Source of the DNA: Conexibacter woesei DSM 14684
GTDB lineage: Bacteria; Actinomycetota; Thermoleophilia; Solirubrobacterales; Solirubrobacteraceae
Direction: 5' to 3'
Assembly: GCF_000025265.1 (NCBI RefSeq)
Contig: NC_013739.1
Location: 4,326,001 to 4,390,000, forward strand
DNA length: 64,000 nucleotides
Shown here piece after piece: positions 31,767-40,495 of this stretch. Made by a program: the position numbers and the translations under genes. The notes below the pieces were generated by a model. That model saw only the letters and a list, made by a program, of their open reading frames with translations. It did not search any database and had not been told where the DNA came from. Within the stretch, counting starts at the first letter, position 1. Each line of letters begins with the position of its first letter.

Positions 31767-32762
31767 GTGCGCTACGGATACAAGGCATCGGCTGAGCAGT
31801 TCGGCTCACGACGGCTCGCCGACCTCTCATTCGAAGCCGAGCGGCTCGGACTCGACACCGTCACGGTCTCCGACCACTTCCAGCCGTGGCGCCACCACGG
31901 CGGCCACGCCCCCAACGCACTGACCTGGCTCGGCGCCGCGGCGCAGGGACTCGACGGCGCGTTGCTGGGGACGAGCGTACTGACCCCGACCATGCGCTAC
32001 CACCCGTCGATCGTCGCGCAGGCGTTCGCGACCGCCTCCCAGCTCGCGCGCGGGCCCGTGTTCCTGGGCATCGGGACCGGCGAGGCGATGAACGAGGTCC
32101 CCGCGACCGGCATGGAGTGGCCCGGCGCGAGAGAGCGCCGGCTGCGGATGGCCGAGTCGATCGAGCTGATCCGCAAGCTGTGGACCGAGGAGCGCGTCGA
32201 CTTCGACGGCGACTACTACAGAACCGTCCGCGCGACGATCTACGAGCGGCCCGAGCAGGCGATCCCGATCTACGTCGCCGCCGCCGGCCCGCTCGCCGCG
32301 AGACTCGTCGGCCGCGTCGCCGACGGCTTCATCTGCACCAGCGGCAAGAGAACCGACCTCTACACCAGCCTGCTGGAGAACATCGAGCTGGGCGCGCAGA
32401 CGGCCGGCCGCGACGCGAGCACGATCAACAAGATGATCGAGATCAAGGTCTCCTACGACACCGACCTCGACCTCGCCGAGAGCGCCTGCCACTGGTGGGG
32501 CGCGCTCGCGCTCACGCCCGAGGAGAAGATGTCGACGGACGACCCGCTGGAGCTGGAGCGGCTCGCCGACGCCCACCCCGAGCGCGCCAGAAGCCGCTTC
32601 ATCGTGTCCACAGACCCCGACGAGGTCGTCGAGCGCGTCGCGCCCTACGTCGAGCTGGGCTTCACCGAGCTGGTCTTCCACGGACCCGGCGAGGACCAGG
32701 AGCGCTTCCTCAAGCTGTTCACGCGCGACGTGCTCCCGCGCCTGCGGTCGCGCTTCGGCTGA
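31767..32762 (+). CDS. F420-dependent dehydrogenase, FGD (glucose-6-phosphate dehydrogenase) family, copy 1
   Basis: An LLM-class F420 enzyme of 331 aa that looks like F420-dependent glucose-6-phosphate dehydrogenase: G-Y-K-A-S-A-E-Q-F at the start, active-site His and Trp in S-D-H-F-Q-P-W-R-H, Glu in G-T-G-E-A-M-N-E, and lysines and arginine of the phosphate pocket apparently retained (C-T-S-G-K, P-E-E-K, S-R-F-I-V). It would reduce F420 to F420H2. The GTG at 31767 follows GAGGAGA. It lies divergently from the operon with the other LLM enzyme, so it may supply reduced F420 to it. The sugar-phosphate substrate is assumed from conserved residues only. Confidence 0.92.
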   Translation: MRYGYKASAEQFGSRRLADLSFEAERLGLDTVTVSDHFQPWRHHGGHAPNALTWLGAAAQGLDGALLGTSVLTPTMRYHPSIVAQAFATASQLARGPVFLGIGTGEAMNEVPATGMEWPGARERRLRMAESIELIRKLWTEERVDFDGDYYRTVRATIYERPEQAIPIYVAAAGPLAARLVGRVADGFICTSGKRTDLYTSLLENIELGAQTAGRDASTINKMIEIKVSYDTDLDLAESACHWWGALALTPEEKMSTDDPLELERLADAHPERARSRFIVSTDPDEVVERVAPYVELGFTELVFHGPGEDQERFLKLFTRDVLPRLRSRFG

Positions 32763-32868
32763 CCGCACAAATAGGCGCGCCGATTGATGCCATCGGTCCA
32801 AAGACCGCCGCGCGCTCCCGATCGATACTCGTCGCTGTCTCGCGTGAGCACGGTCGAACGGAGAGCGC

Positions 32869-35256
32869 ATGGCGGTAGAGGACGTGGTGGACAGCGGGTT
32901 GGTCGGCGCGCGGGTGCCGCGGCTGGAGGACCCCCGGCTGCTGGTCGGCCGGGGCCAGTACCTCGACGACATGGTCGTCCCCGGGATGCTCGAAGCCGCC
33001 GTCCTGCGCAGCCCGTTCGCGCACGCGCGGATCGTCTCGATCGACGCGAGCGCTGCGCGTGAGCTGCCCGGCGTCTTCGACGTGCTCGTCGGCGAGGACC
33101 TCGTCGACCTCGTCGAGCCGCAGCCGGTCATCTACCGGCTGCTGCCCGACCAGCCCGAGAACCCGGTGCGCGCGCTCGCCGTCGACCGCGTCCGCTGGGT
33201 CGGCCAGCCGGTCGCCGCGGTCGTCGCGACCGACCGCTACGTCGCCGAGGACGCGCTCGCGCTGATCGACGTCGACTACGACCCGCTGCCGGTCGTGCCC
33301 GACCTCGCGGCGGCGCTCGCGGCGGACGCACCGAAGCTGTACGACGAGCTGGACTCCAACGTCGTCGGCTCGATGGGCTTCGGCGAGGGCGACGTCGACG
33401 GCGCGATCGCGGGCGCCGCCGCGGTCGTCAGAGAGCGGCTGAGACTCGCCCGCATCGCCGGCCTGCCGCTGGAGACGCGCGGCTGCATCGCATCGTGGGA
33501 CCGCTACACCGACGCGCTCGACGTGTGGCTCTCGACGCAGTCGCCGAACCTCGCGCGCGACCTGCTCGGCGAGACGCTGAGAATCCCGATCCACCGCATC
33601 CGCGTGCGCGTGCCCGACGTCGGCGGCGGCTTCGGCAACAAGTTCGACTTCTACGGCGAGGAGATCGTCGCCGCGATCCTCTCGCGCCGCACGGGCCGGC
33701 CGGTGAAGCTGATCGAGGACCGGATCGAGAGCTTCACGGCGACCTCCCAGTCGCGCGACGTCGAGATCGACGTGACGATCGCCGCCGCCGACGACGGCGC
33801 GATCCTCGCACTGCGCGCCGACGTCGTCTGCGTGCTCGGCGGCGCGATGGGGACGGTCGGCGTCGGCCCCGCGTGGCTGACGACGACGATGCTGACCGGG
33901 CCGTACCGGATCCCCGCGGTCGACGTGAGGCTGACCGGCGTGCTGACCAACCGCGCGCCGATGGGCTCCTACCGCGGCTGGGGCCAGCCGGAGGCGAACT
34001 TCGTCTACGAGCGGATGGTCGAGCTGGTCGCGCGCGAGCTGAAGCTCGACCGCAACGCCGTCCGCCGCCGCAATTTCCCCGCGCCGGACGACTTCCCCTT
34101 CCCCACCGGCGTCGTCTTCACCTACGACAGCGGCCGCTACGACGACTGCCTCGACCTCTGCCTCGACCGCATCGCCGAGCGCGGCTGGGCGGCGCGGCAG
34201 GAGCAGGCGCGCGCCGAGGGGCGCAGCGTCGGGATCGGCTACTCGTTCCACGTCGAGGCGACCGCCTTCGGGCCGAGCCGGATCCTCAACCTCGTCGGGC
34301 TCCAGCACTCCGGCTTCGACGAGGCCGTCGTGCGGATGGACTCGACCGGCCGTGTGACGGCGTTCACCGGCCAGGCGCCGATGGGCCAGGGGATCGAGAC
34401 GGCGCTGACGCAGATCACCGCGCAGACGATGGGCGTGCCGCTTGAGGACGTGACCGTCGAGTGGGGCGACACGACCAGCTGCCCGTACACCGGCTACGGC
34501 ACCGGCGCCAGTCGCGGCGCGGCGATGGGCGGCGGGACGCTGATGCGCGCCGCCGAGCAGCTCGTCTCCAAGCTCAAGCGGATCGCCGCGCACATGCTCG
34601 AAGCGGCGCCCGAGGATCTCGACGTCGCCGACGGGAAGATCTCCGTCCGCGGTGTGCCCGGCCGCTCGATCAGCTACGCCGAGATCGGCCGCGCCGCCTA
34701 CCGCCGGCTGCTCGACGGCATGCCCGAGGACGAGGACGCGACGCTGGAGGCGCGCTACGTCTTCGACCCCGAGAACCTCGCCTGGTCCTACGGCTGCACC
34801 GGCGCGCTCGTCGAAGTCGACCGCGAGACCGGCGTCACGCGGATCCTCGACTACGTCGTCGCGCACGACTGCGGGACCGTCATCAACCCGACGATCGTCG
34901 ACGGGCAGATCCACGGCGGCGCCGCGCAGGGGATCGGCGAGGCGCTGTACGAGGAGCTGGTCTACGACGACCAGGCGCAGCTGACGACGACGACGTTCGC
35001 CGACTACCTGCTGCCGACGTTCGGCGAGCTGCCGCGCTTCTCGCTCGCGCACCAGTCGACCCCGGCGCCGCACATCCCGGGCGGGATGAAGGGGATGGGC
35101 GAGGCCGGCACGATCGGCGCGCCCGCCGCCGTCGCGAACGCCGTCGACGACGCGCTCGCCGACCTCGGCGTGACGATCGCCGCTGTCCCGATCACCCCGC
35201 CGCGCCTGCTTGCGGCGATCCGCTCCGCCGGCGCCGGCCGGCCCCAGGAGGCCTGA
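32869..35256 (+). CDS. Molybdenum hydroxylase large subunit (CoxL/XDH family, not CO dehydrogenase)
   Basis: The Mo-pterin-binding catalytic subunit of a xanthine-dehydrogenase-family hydroxylase, 795 aa. G-G-G-F-G-N-K lies near residue 255 and the catalytic Glu is Glu745 in G-M-G-E-A-G. The active-site loop is M-G-S-Y-R-G-W-G (residues 365-372), unlike the A-Y-R-C-S-F-R of true CO dehydrogenase, so CO oxidation is unlikely. Hydroxylation of an aldehyde or N-heterocycle is expected. It heads a four-gene operon (L, M, S, G) whose stops and starts touch or overlap. Upstream 106 bp show no clear promoter and no GntR-type operator. Confidence 0.93.
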   Translation: MAVEDVVDSGLVGARVPRLEDPRLLVGRGQYLDDMVVPGMLEAAVLRSPFAHARIVSIDASAARELPGVFDVLVGEDLVDLVEPQPVIYRLLPDQPENPVRALAVDRVRWVGQPVAAVVATDRYVAEDALALIDVDYDPLPVVPDLAAALAADAPKLYDELDSNVVGSMGFGEGDVDGAIAGAAAVVRERLRLARIAGLPLETRGCIASWDRYTDALDVWLSTQSPNLARDLLGETLRIPIHRIRVRVPDVGGGFGNKFDFYGEEIVAAILSRRTGRPVKLIEDRIESFTATSQSRDVEIDVTIAAADDGAILALRADVVCVLGGAMGTVGVGPAWLTTTMLTGPYRIPAVDVRLTGVLTNRAPMGSYRGWGQPEANFVYERMVELVARELKLDRNAVRRRNFPAPDDFPFPTGVVFTYDSGRYDDCLDLCLDRIAERGWAARQEQARAEGRSVGIGYSFHVEATAFGPSRILNLVGLQHSGFDEAVVRMDSTGRVTAFTGQAPMGQGIETALTQITAQTMGVPLEDVTVEWGDTTSCPYTGYGTGASRGAAMGGGTLMRAAEQLVSKLKRIAAHMLEAAPEDLDVADGKISVRGVPGRSISYAEIGRAAYRRLLDGMPEDEDATLEARYVFDPENLAWSYGCTGALVEVDRETGVTRILDYVVAHDCGTVINPTIVDGQIHGGAAQGIGEALYEELVYDDQAQLTTTTFADYLLPTFGELPRFSLAHQSTPAPHIPGGMKGMGEAGTIGAPAAVANAVDDALADLGVTIAAVPITPPRLLAAIRSAGAGRPQEA

Positions 35257-35257
35257 C

Positions 35258-36127
35258 GTGAAGCCCGCACCGTTCGATTACGTGCGCCCCGCCTCGGTCG
35301 GGGACGCGATCGCCGCACTGGCCGCCGACGAGGACGCGAAGCCGATCGCCGGCGGCCAGAGCCTGATGCCGATGCTGAACATGCGGCTCGCGCAGCCGAC
35401 GACGCTGGTCGACCTCAACGCGCTGCCGGAGCTGAGCTACGTGCGCCGCGAGGGCGGTCATCTCGTCGTCGGCGGGATGACGCGCCAGCGGCTGCTGGAG
35501 CAGGACCCGGCCGCGCGCGACGCGCTGCCGTTCCTCGCCGACGTGCTCGGCCACGTCGGCCACGTCGCGATCCGCAACCGCGGGACGGTCGGCGGCAGCA
35601 TCGCGCACGCCGACCCGGCCGCCGAGCTGCCGCTCGTCGCCGTCGCGCTCGACGCCGAGCTGGTCGCGCAGGGTCCGGGCGGCCGCCGCACGATCGCCGC
35701 CGCCGACTTCTTCCGGATGTTCCTGACGACAGCGCTGGAGCCCGGCGAACTGCTCGTCGAGGTCCGCCTCCCGACCGCCGCCGGCGGCTGGACCGCCGGC
35801 TTCGAGGAGCTGAGCCGCCGCCACGGCGACTTCGCGATCGTCTCGGTGCTGGCGCTGGTGGACGTGGACGGTGACGGCCGTGCGAGCGCTGCGCGGATCG
35901 CGATCGGCGGCGCCAACCCGGTCCCGCTGCGCGCCCACGCGGCGGAGGAGCTGCTGGTCGGCCGGCCGCTCGACGCCTCCGCGATCGCCGCGGCGTCTGC
36001 GAGCGCCGCGGTGGCCGTCGAGCCGACGTGGGACGTCCACGGATCGGCGGAGTACCGCCGCGAGATGACCGCCGTCCTGGTCGGCCGCGCGCTGAGCCAG
36101 GTCGCCGAGGGAAAGAGGAGCCGATGA
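35258..36127 (+). CDS. Molybdenum hydroxylase FAD subunit (CoxM family)
   Basis: The medium flavoprotein subunit, 289 aa from a GTG at 35258, with CAGGAGG 5 bp upstream and 1 bp between it and the previous stop. The FAD motifs I-A-G-G-Q-S-L-M-P near residue 33 and N-R-G-T-V-G-G-S-I-A-H-A-D-P near residue 110 are intact. It passes electrons from the 2Fe-2S subunit to the acceptor. The C-terminal CO_deh_flav_C domain is complete. Confidence 0.94.
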   Translation: MKPAPFDYVRPASVGDAIAALAADEDAKPIAGGQSLMPMLNMRLAQPTTLVDLNALPELSYVRREGGHLVVGGMTRQRLLEQDPAARDALPFLADVLGHVGHVAIRNRGTVGGSIAHADPAAELPLVAVALDAELVAQGPGGRRTIAAADFFRMFLTTALEPGELLVEVRLPTAAGGWTAGFEELSRRHGDFAIVSVLALVDVDGDGRASAARIAIGGANPVPLRAHAAEELLVGRPLDASAIAAASASAAVAVEPTWDVHGSAEYRREMTAVLVGRALSQVAEGKRSR

Positions 36128-36630
36128 GCAAGGTCGAGGTCACGCTGCGCGTCAACGGGCGCGTCTACGAGGACGTCTGCGAGCCGCGCCGCACGCTGGC
36201 GGACTTCCTGCGCCGCAACTGCGGCCTGACCGGCACCCATCTCGGCTGCGAGCACGGCGTCTGCGGCGCCTGCACGGTGCGGCTGAACGGTGACACCGTC
36301 CGCTCGTGCCTGATGCTCGCGGTCCAGGCGCAGGACGCCGAGATCACGACGGTCGAGGGACTCGCCGCGGCAGACGGCTCGCTGTCGCCGTTGCAGGAGG
36401 CGTTCCACGAGCACCACGGGCTGCAGTGCGGCTTCTGCACGCCGGGGATGTTGCTGGCCGCCCAGGAGCTGTTGGAGCAGAGCCCCGACCCCTCCGAGGA
36501 GGAGATCCGCGCGTCGCTGTCGGGCAACCTCTGCCGCTGCACGGGCTACGAGTTCATCGTCGACGCGGTGCGCGACGCGGCGGGGCGGCTCGGTGCGGAT
36601 GCCACTGCTCCGGCGGAGGTCCGCTCGTGA
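36124..36630 (+). CDS. Molybdenum hydroxylase 2Fe-2S subunit (CoxS family)
   Basis: The small iron-sulfur subunit, 168 aa. Plant-ferredoxin-type cluster ligands are Cys42, Cys47, Cys50 and Cys62; the second cluster uses Cys102, Cys105, Cys137 and Cys139 (C-G-F-C-T-P-G and C-R-C-T-G-Y). The ATG overlaps the FAD-subunit stop by 4 bp. All eight cysteines are present, so it should be functional. Confidence 0.96.
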   Translation: MSKVEVTLRVNGRVYEDVCEPRRTLADFLRRNCGLTGTHLGCEHGVCGACTVRLNGDTVRSCLMLAVQAQDAEITTVEGLAAADGSLSPLQEAFHEHHGLQCGFCTPGMLLAAQELLEQSPDPSEEEIRASLSGNLCRCTGYEFIVDAVRDAAGRLGADATAPAEVRS

Positions 36631-37253
36631 GAATCGTCGATTCGTTCGAGGTCGACGCCGCGGTCGACGCGACCTGGGCGCTGCTGATGGACGTCCCGCG
36701 CGTGGTCCCCTGCATGCCCGGCGCGACGCTCGTCGAGACGGTCGGTGACGACGCCTGGAAGGCGCAGGTGCGCGTGAAGCTGGGACCGCTGAGCCTCAGA
36801 TTCGACGCCGACGTGACCCGCTCCGACGTCGATGCCGACGCGCACCGGATGGTCTTGGGCGCGACCGCCCGCGAGGCCCGCGGCCGCGGGCGCGCCCAGG
36901 CGACGATCGCCTCCGCGCTCGTCCCGCTCGACGGCGACCGCACGCGCGTGGAGTTGGAGACCGACGTCACGCTCGCCGGCGCGATCGCGCAGTACGGCCG
37001 CGGCGTCGTCGACGATGTCGCCAGCCACCTCGTGAAGGAGTTCGCCGCGAACCTGCGCGGGCAGCTCGGGGCAGAGACGGCAGCGGCGGAGGGCGCGGCG
37101 CCGGCGCCCCCGACGGCTCCAGAGGGCGCGGCCGCGCCGGCTCAGCCGGCCGCGGCGGCCCCGGCCGCCTCATCCCTCTCCGGCGGCCGGATCCTCTGGC
37201 TCGCGCTGCGCGGGTGGCTGCGCCGCACGTTCCGCCGCGGCGAGCCCGCCTGA
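36627..37253 (+). CDS. CoxG-family SRPBCC protein
   Basis: A 208-aa carbon-monoxide-dehydrogenase subunit G-like protein with a START/SRPBCC fold of about 150 residues (V-P-R-V-V-P-C-M-P-G-A near residue 28). A Pro/Ala-rich linker (about 155-185) leads to a short C-terminal amphipathic, arginine-rich helix. In the cox system CoxG helps anchor the enzyme at the membrane; the helix here fits that. A GTG start overlaps the coxS-like stop (GTGA). It is the last gene of the operon, and palindromic element 2 follows. Confidence 0.92.
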   Translation: MRIVDSFEVDAAVDATWALLMDVPRVVPCMPGATLVETVGDDAWKAQVRVKLGPLSLRFDADVTRSDVDADAHRMVLGATAREARGRGRAQATIASALVPLDGDRTRVELETDVTLAGAIAQYGRGVVDDVASHLVKEFAANLRGQLGAETAAAEGAAPAPPTAPEGAAAPAQPAAAAPAASSLSGGRILWLALRGWLRRTFRRGEPA

Positions 37254-37269
37254 GCGAGCCGCCGCGCGC

Positions 37270-37318
37270 GACCTGCGTCAGTTTGATGCCCCTATAGGGC
37301 ACCAAACTGACGCAGGTC
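37270..37318. terminator. Long hairpin between convergent coxG- and VWA-type genes (palindromic element 2)
   Basis: A 16-bp perfect outer stem, GACCTGCGTCAGTTTG and CAAACTGACGCAGGTC, continues after one mismatch into TGCCC/GGGCA around a CTATA loop. It begins 16 bp after one stop codon and its right arm ends within the stop of the opposite gene. It shares the GTCAGTTTG stem and a CCCCTA loop region with element 1 at 19648. Confidence 0.8.
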
Positions 37319-38522
37319 ACCGCCGCGCGCGGCCGGCGGTGAAGCGCGGGTCGCGCTCCAGCAGGGCGGCCAGCTCCTCCAAGGCGAGGATGCAGTTTCC
37401 GGCCAGCAGCTCGTCCGTCGCCGGGAGGGCGGCGCGCATGCCGCGCGTCAGCGGTTCGAAGGCCGGGTCGGCGGCGTGCGGGTTGAGCCACACGAGCGCG
37501 TGCGCGGTGCGGCGCAGGCGGCGCATCTCGGCGGCGAGCAGCTCGGGCTCGCCGCGGTCCCAGCCGTCGGACAGGACGATCACGACCGCGCCGCGGCCGA
37601 TCCGCCGGCCGTGCTCGCGGTTGAGCTGGCCGATGCAGCGGCCGATCTGCGTGCCGGCGCCCCAGTCGGTGATGCGCGCCGCCGCGCGCGACAGCGCCGC
37701 GGCCGGGTCGGGGCCGCGCAGCTCGGAGGTGATCCGCGTCAGCCGCGTGCCGAACGCGAACGCCTCGACCGAGCGGCCCGAGCGCACCCACGCGCCGAGG
37801 AACTGCAGCAGCACGCGGGCGTACGGCTCCATCGACCCCGACGCGTCGCAGACGAGCACGATCCGGCGCGGCCGCACGTCGCGCCGCCGCCACGCCGGGG
37901 CGCTGGCGACGCCGCCGCGCCGAGCCGCCTCGCGCAGCGTCCGCCGCACGTCGACGCGGTCACCGCGGCCGGCGACGGGACGCATCCGTCGCGAGGACCG
38001 CAGCGGCGTCGCCGCCGCCAGCCGCGCGACGATCCGCGCGGCGTCGGCCACCTCGTCGTCGCTGTAGTCGGCGAAGTCCTTGCGGCGCAGCAGCTCCAGC
38101 GTGCTCGACGCGGCCGGGACGGGAGTCGGGTCGTGCTCGGCGGCGCCGTCGGCGGAAGGCGCGGGAGCGGGCTGGCCCGTGCTGGGCGCGTCGTCTTGTG
38201 GCGGGCCGTCGAGGTCGTCTCCCTCCTCCCCAGCGCCGTTGTCCGGACCCCGTGGGCTGAACGGGGAAAGCGGCCCGCCGGAACCGAACACGGTCGCGAA
38301 CGCCTCCTCGAAGCGGGCGACGTCGGCGCGGGAGCGGCACAGCACCGTCGCGAGCGCCGCCTTCGCAGTCTCGCGCGAGGCGAGGTCGACGGCGAGCAGG
38401 GCGCGGTGGGCGAGCAGCAGCTCGGCCGTCCCCGCGCTGCCGCCGAGCCGCCGCAGCTCGCGCACGAGCGCGGCCAGCCGCGCCGAGGGAACGGAGGGAG
38501 CGACGGCCCGCTCCTCACCCAT
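37317..38522 (-). CDS. VWA domain protein (CoxE-like)
   Basis: A 401-aa protein with a C-terminal von Willebrand factor A domain and an intact MIDAS motif D-A-S-G-S (Asp226, Ser228, Ser230). The N-terminal half is Ala/Pro/Asp-rich. CoxE-type proteins work with a MoxR-like ATPase to mature or activate the Mo hydroxylase active site. The ATG at 38522 overlaps the ATPase stop by 8 bp. It is the last gene of the eleven-gene operon. The role here is inferred from the CoxDE pair. Confidence 0.9.
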   Translation of the reverse strand: MGEERAVAPSVPSARLAALVRELRRLGGSAGTAELLLAHRALLAVDLASRETAKAALATVLCRSRADVARFEEAFATVFGSGGPLSPFSPRGPDNGAGEEGDDLDGPPQDDAPSTGQPAPAPSADGAAEHDPTPVPAASSTLELLRRKDFADYSDDEVADAARIVARLAAATPLRSSRRMRPVAGRGDRVDVRRTLREAARRGGVASAPAWRRRDVRPRRIVLVCDASGSMEPYARVLLQFLGAWVRSGRSVEAFAFGTRLTRITSELRGPDPAAALSRAAARITDWGAGTQIGRCIGQLNREHGRRIGRGAVVIVLSDGWDRGEPELLAAEMRRLRRTAHALVWLNPHAADPAFEPLTRGMRAALPATDELLAGNCILALEELAALLERDPRFTAGRARR

Positions 38523-39399
38523 CGTCGAGCAGCCTGCCGCGCAGCACCGCCTCGACATCCTCGCGCACCTTCAGCACGGCGCCGAGCGTCGCCGTCAGCT
38601 CGACGTCGTCGCCGAGCGCGAGCAGCGCGCGGACCCACGTGATCGTCTCGCCGACGCCGGGCGCCTTATACAGCTCCTGCCCGCGCAGCAGCGCGACCGC
38701 GGCGCAGACACGCTCCGCCAACTGCTCCGGCGCGTGTGGGAGGCGGGCACGGACGATCTCCAGCTCGCGCTCCTCAGAGGGGTAGTCGATCCAGTGGTAG
38801 AGGCAGCGGCGCTTGAGCGCGTCGTGCAGCTCGCGCGTGCGGTTGGAGGTCAGCACGACCGTCGGCGGGCTCGCGGCGCGCACGGTCCCCAGCTCCGGGA
38901 TCGTGACCGCGAAGTCCGACAGCAGCTCCAGCAGGAACGCCTCGAACTCCTCGTCGGCACGGTCGATCTCGTCGATCAGCAGCACGACCGGCCCGGGGTG
39001 CTGCAACGCCTCCAGCAGCGGCCGGCGGATCAGGAACCGCTCGCCGTAGAGCTGCGGCGGCCCACCGTTCGCGTCGGCGCCGGGCTCCCCTCCGCCGCTC
39101 AGCTCCGCCGCGCGCACGGCCAGCAGCTGGCGCGTGAAGTCCCAGTCGTAGAGCGCCTGGTGGACGTCGATCCCCTCATGGCACTGGAGCCGGATCAGGC
39201 GCGCGCCGGACGCCTCCGCGAGCGTCCGCGCGACCTCCGTCTTGCCGACCCCGGCCTCGCCCTCCAGCAGCAGCGGCTGGTCGAGCGTGCACGCGAGGAA
39301 GACCGCGACCGCCAGCGCCTCGTCGGCGAGGTAGCCGTGCCGCGCCAGCAGCTCCTGCACGCCCGCCGGTCCGGATGCAGTGCCCGCCGCCACCCGCAT
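38515..39399 (-). CDS. MoxR-family AAA+ ATPase (CoxD-like)
   Basis: A 294-aa AAA+ ATPase. Walker A G-E-A-G-V-G-K-T lies at residues 47-54, Walker B L-L-I-D-E-I-D-R-A-D near 140, and sensor 1 in L-T-S-N-R-T. MoxR proteins pair with VWA proteins in chaperone-like metal-cofactor maturation. I use the ATG at 39399 (GAGGAG just upstream); a GTG at 39417 would extend it by six residues and overlap the previous gene. It is coupled to the VWA gene. Confidence 0.92.
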   Translation of the reverse strand: MRVAAGTASGPAGVQELLARHGYLADEALAVAVFLACTLDQPLLLEGEAGVGKTEVARTLAEASGARLIRLQCHEGIDVHQALYDWDFTRQLLAVRAAELSGGGEPGADANGGPPQLYGERFLIRRPLLEALQHPGPVVLLIDEIDRADEEFEAFLLELLSDFAVTIPELGTVRAASPPTVVLTSNRTRELHDALKRRCLYHWIDYPSEERELEIVRARLPHAPEQLAERVCAAVALLRGQELYKAPGVGETITWVRALLALGDDVELTATLGAVLKVREDVEAVLRGRLLDDG

Positions 39400-39406
39400 C
39401 CGCTCC

Positions 39407-40495
39407 TCAGCCGGCACCGTTCACGCGCTGCTCGATCGGCACATAGTCGAAGTCATATCCGAAGTAGCGCGGCCCGACCAGGTCCAGCGCCGCCTCGCTG
39501 CGCCAGCGCGGATCGCACGGCAGCGCGACGACCGCGACGCGGAAGCCGTAGCGCAGCTCCTCGGTCGTGATCGGCTGCCCCGTCTCGCTGTCGAGCACGA
39601 TGATCAGGTCCGGCACCGACGCCAGCACCTCCCCCTCGCGCTCGGCGACGAGGTGCTCGTTCTGCGTCCGCAGGTGGAAGTTGCTGCCGGCATCGCCGTC
39701 GAGGCCGGCGATCCGCACGTGGGCGCGCGCGAAGCCGCGCTCGGTGCGGCGCTCGACGTCGAGCACCTTGCCGCTGAAGAGGTGGTGGCCGTCGCAGCGC
39801 TCGAGGATCGCGGCGATCGGGTCGCCGTGCGCCTCGCGCGTCTCGCGGATCAGGCGCCCGAGCGCCTCCGCCGTTGCGAGCGAGCCGGTGATCGTCGTCT
39901 CGCGCAGCTGGTGGCCGGCCATCGGGTAGAGCGCGATCATCGACGAGCAGCCCATGTCGACCGTCAGCGAGCGCGACAGCCGCTCGGTCCAGGCGTTCGT
40001 GACGCCCTCGACGATCGACGCGTTGCCCTTGTCGTCGGCGACCGCCATCGGCGCGCAGTCGATCCCGAACACGCCCGGCAGGCACATCTGCAGCTCCGGG
40101 AACGCGCGGCCCATCAGGTCCGCGTCGACGACCGGCAGCCCCAGCCGCGCCGCGAGGCAGAACGGCACGACCGAGTTGAGGCCGCCGATCTCGAGCGACA
40201 TCGTGTGCGTCGCGCGGCCGCCGAGGTGGTGCTGCAGGCGCTCGAACGCATGCACGATCTCGTTGCCGTGCGGCAGCTTCTCGACCATCACCGTCGGCGC
40301 GCCCATCATCCCCGCGGGGATCACGAGCGCGTCGTCGTCGACCTCGGAGACGTCGACCACCGTGACCGGCCCGTACTCGCGCACGCTCTGCTGCGCGAGC
40401 AGCTTGCCGATGTACGGGTCGCCGCCGCCGCCGGTGCCGAGCACGCCCGCTCCGAGGGCGATGTCGTCCAACTGCGCTTCACCGATCTGCCGCAA
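39407..40495 (-). CDS. DUF917 family protein, copy 1
   Basis: A 362-aa member of DUF917 (PF06032), recognised from G-A-G-V-L-G-T-G-G-G-G-D-P near residue 15, L-E-I-G-G-L-N-S and D-A-D-L-M-G-R-A-F-P. One reported function for the family is desulfurization of a thiohydantoin intermediate in ergothioneine-related degradation; I recall this from the literature and cannot check it here. The start is a TTG (40495) with GAGAGGAG 6 bp upstream, and it overlaps hyuA copy 2 by 17 bp. DUF917 genes commonly lie beside hyuA-like genes, as here. Confidence 0.9.
   Translation of the reverse strand: MRQIGEAQLDDIALGAGVLGTGGGGDPYIGKLLAQQSVREYGPVTVVDVSEVDDDALVIPAGMMGAPTVMVEKLPHGNEIVHAFERLQHHLGGRATHTMSLEIGGLNSVVPFCLAARLGLPVVDADLMGRAFPELQMCLPGVFGIDCAPMAVADDKGNASIVEGVTNAWTERLSRSLTVDMGCSSMIALYPMAGHQLRETTITGSLATAEALGRLIRETREAHGDPIAAILERCDGHHLFSGKVLDVERRTERGFARAHVRIAGLDGDAGSNFHLRTQNEHLVAEREGEVLASVPDLIIVLDSETGQPITTEELRYGFRVAVVALPCDPRWRSEAALDLVGPRYFGYDFDYVPIEQRVNGAG

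Noticed and set aside
32869-37253. Aerobic carbon monoxide dehydrogenase (coxMSL)
   Set aside because: The gene order is L-M-S-G and the active-site loop lacks the Cys of A-Y-R-C-S-F-R, so CO oxidation is not supported.
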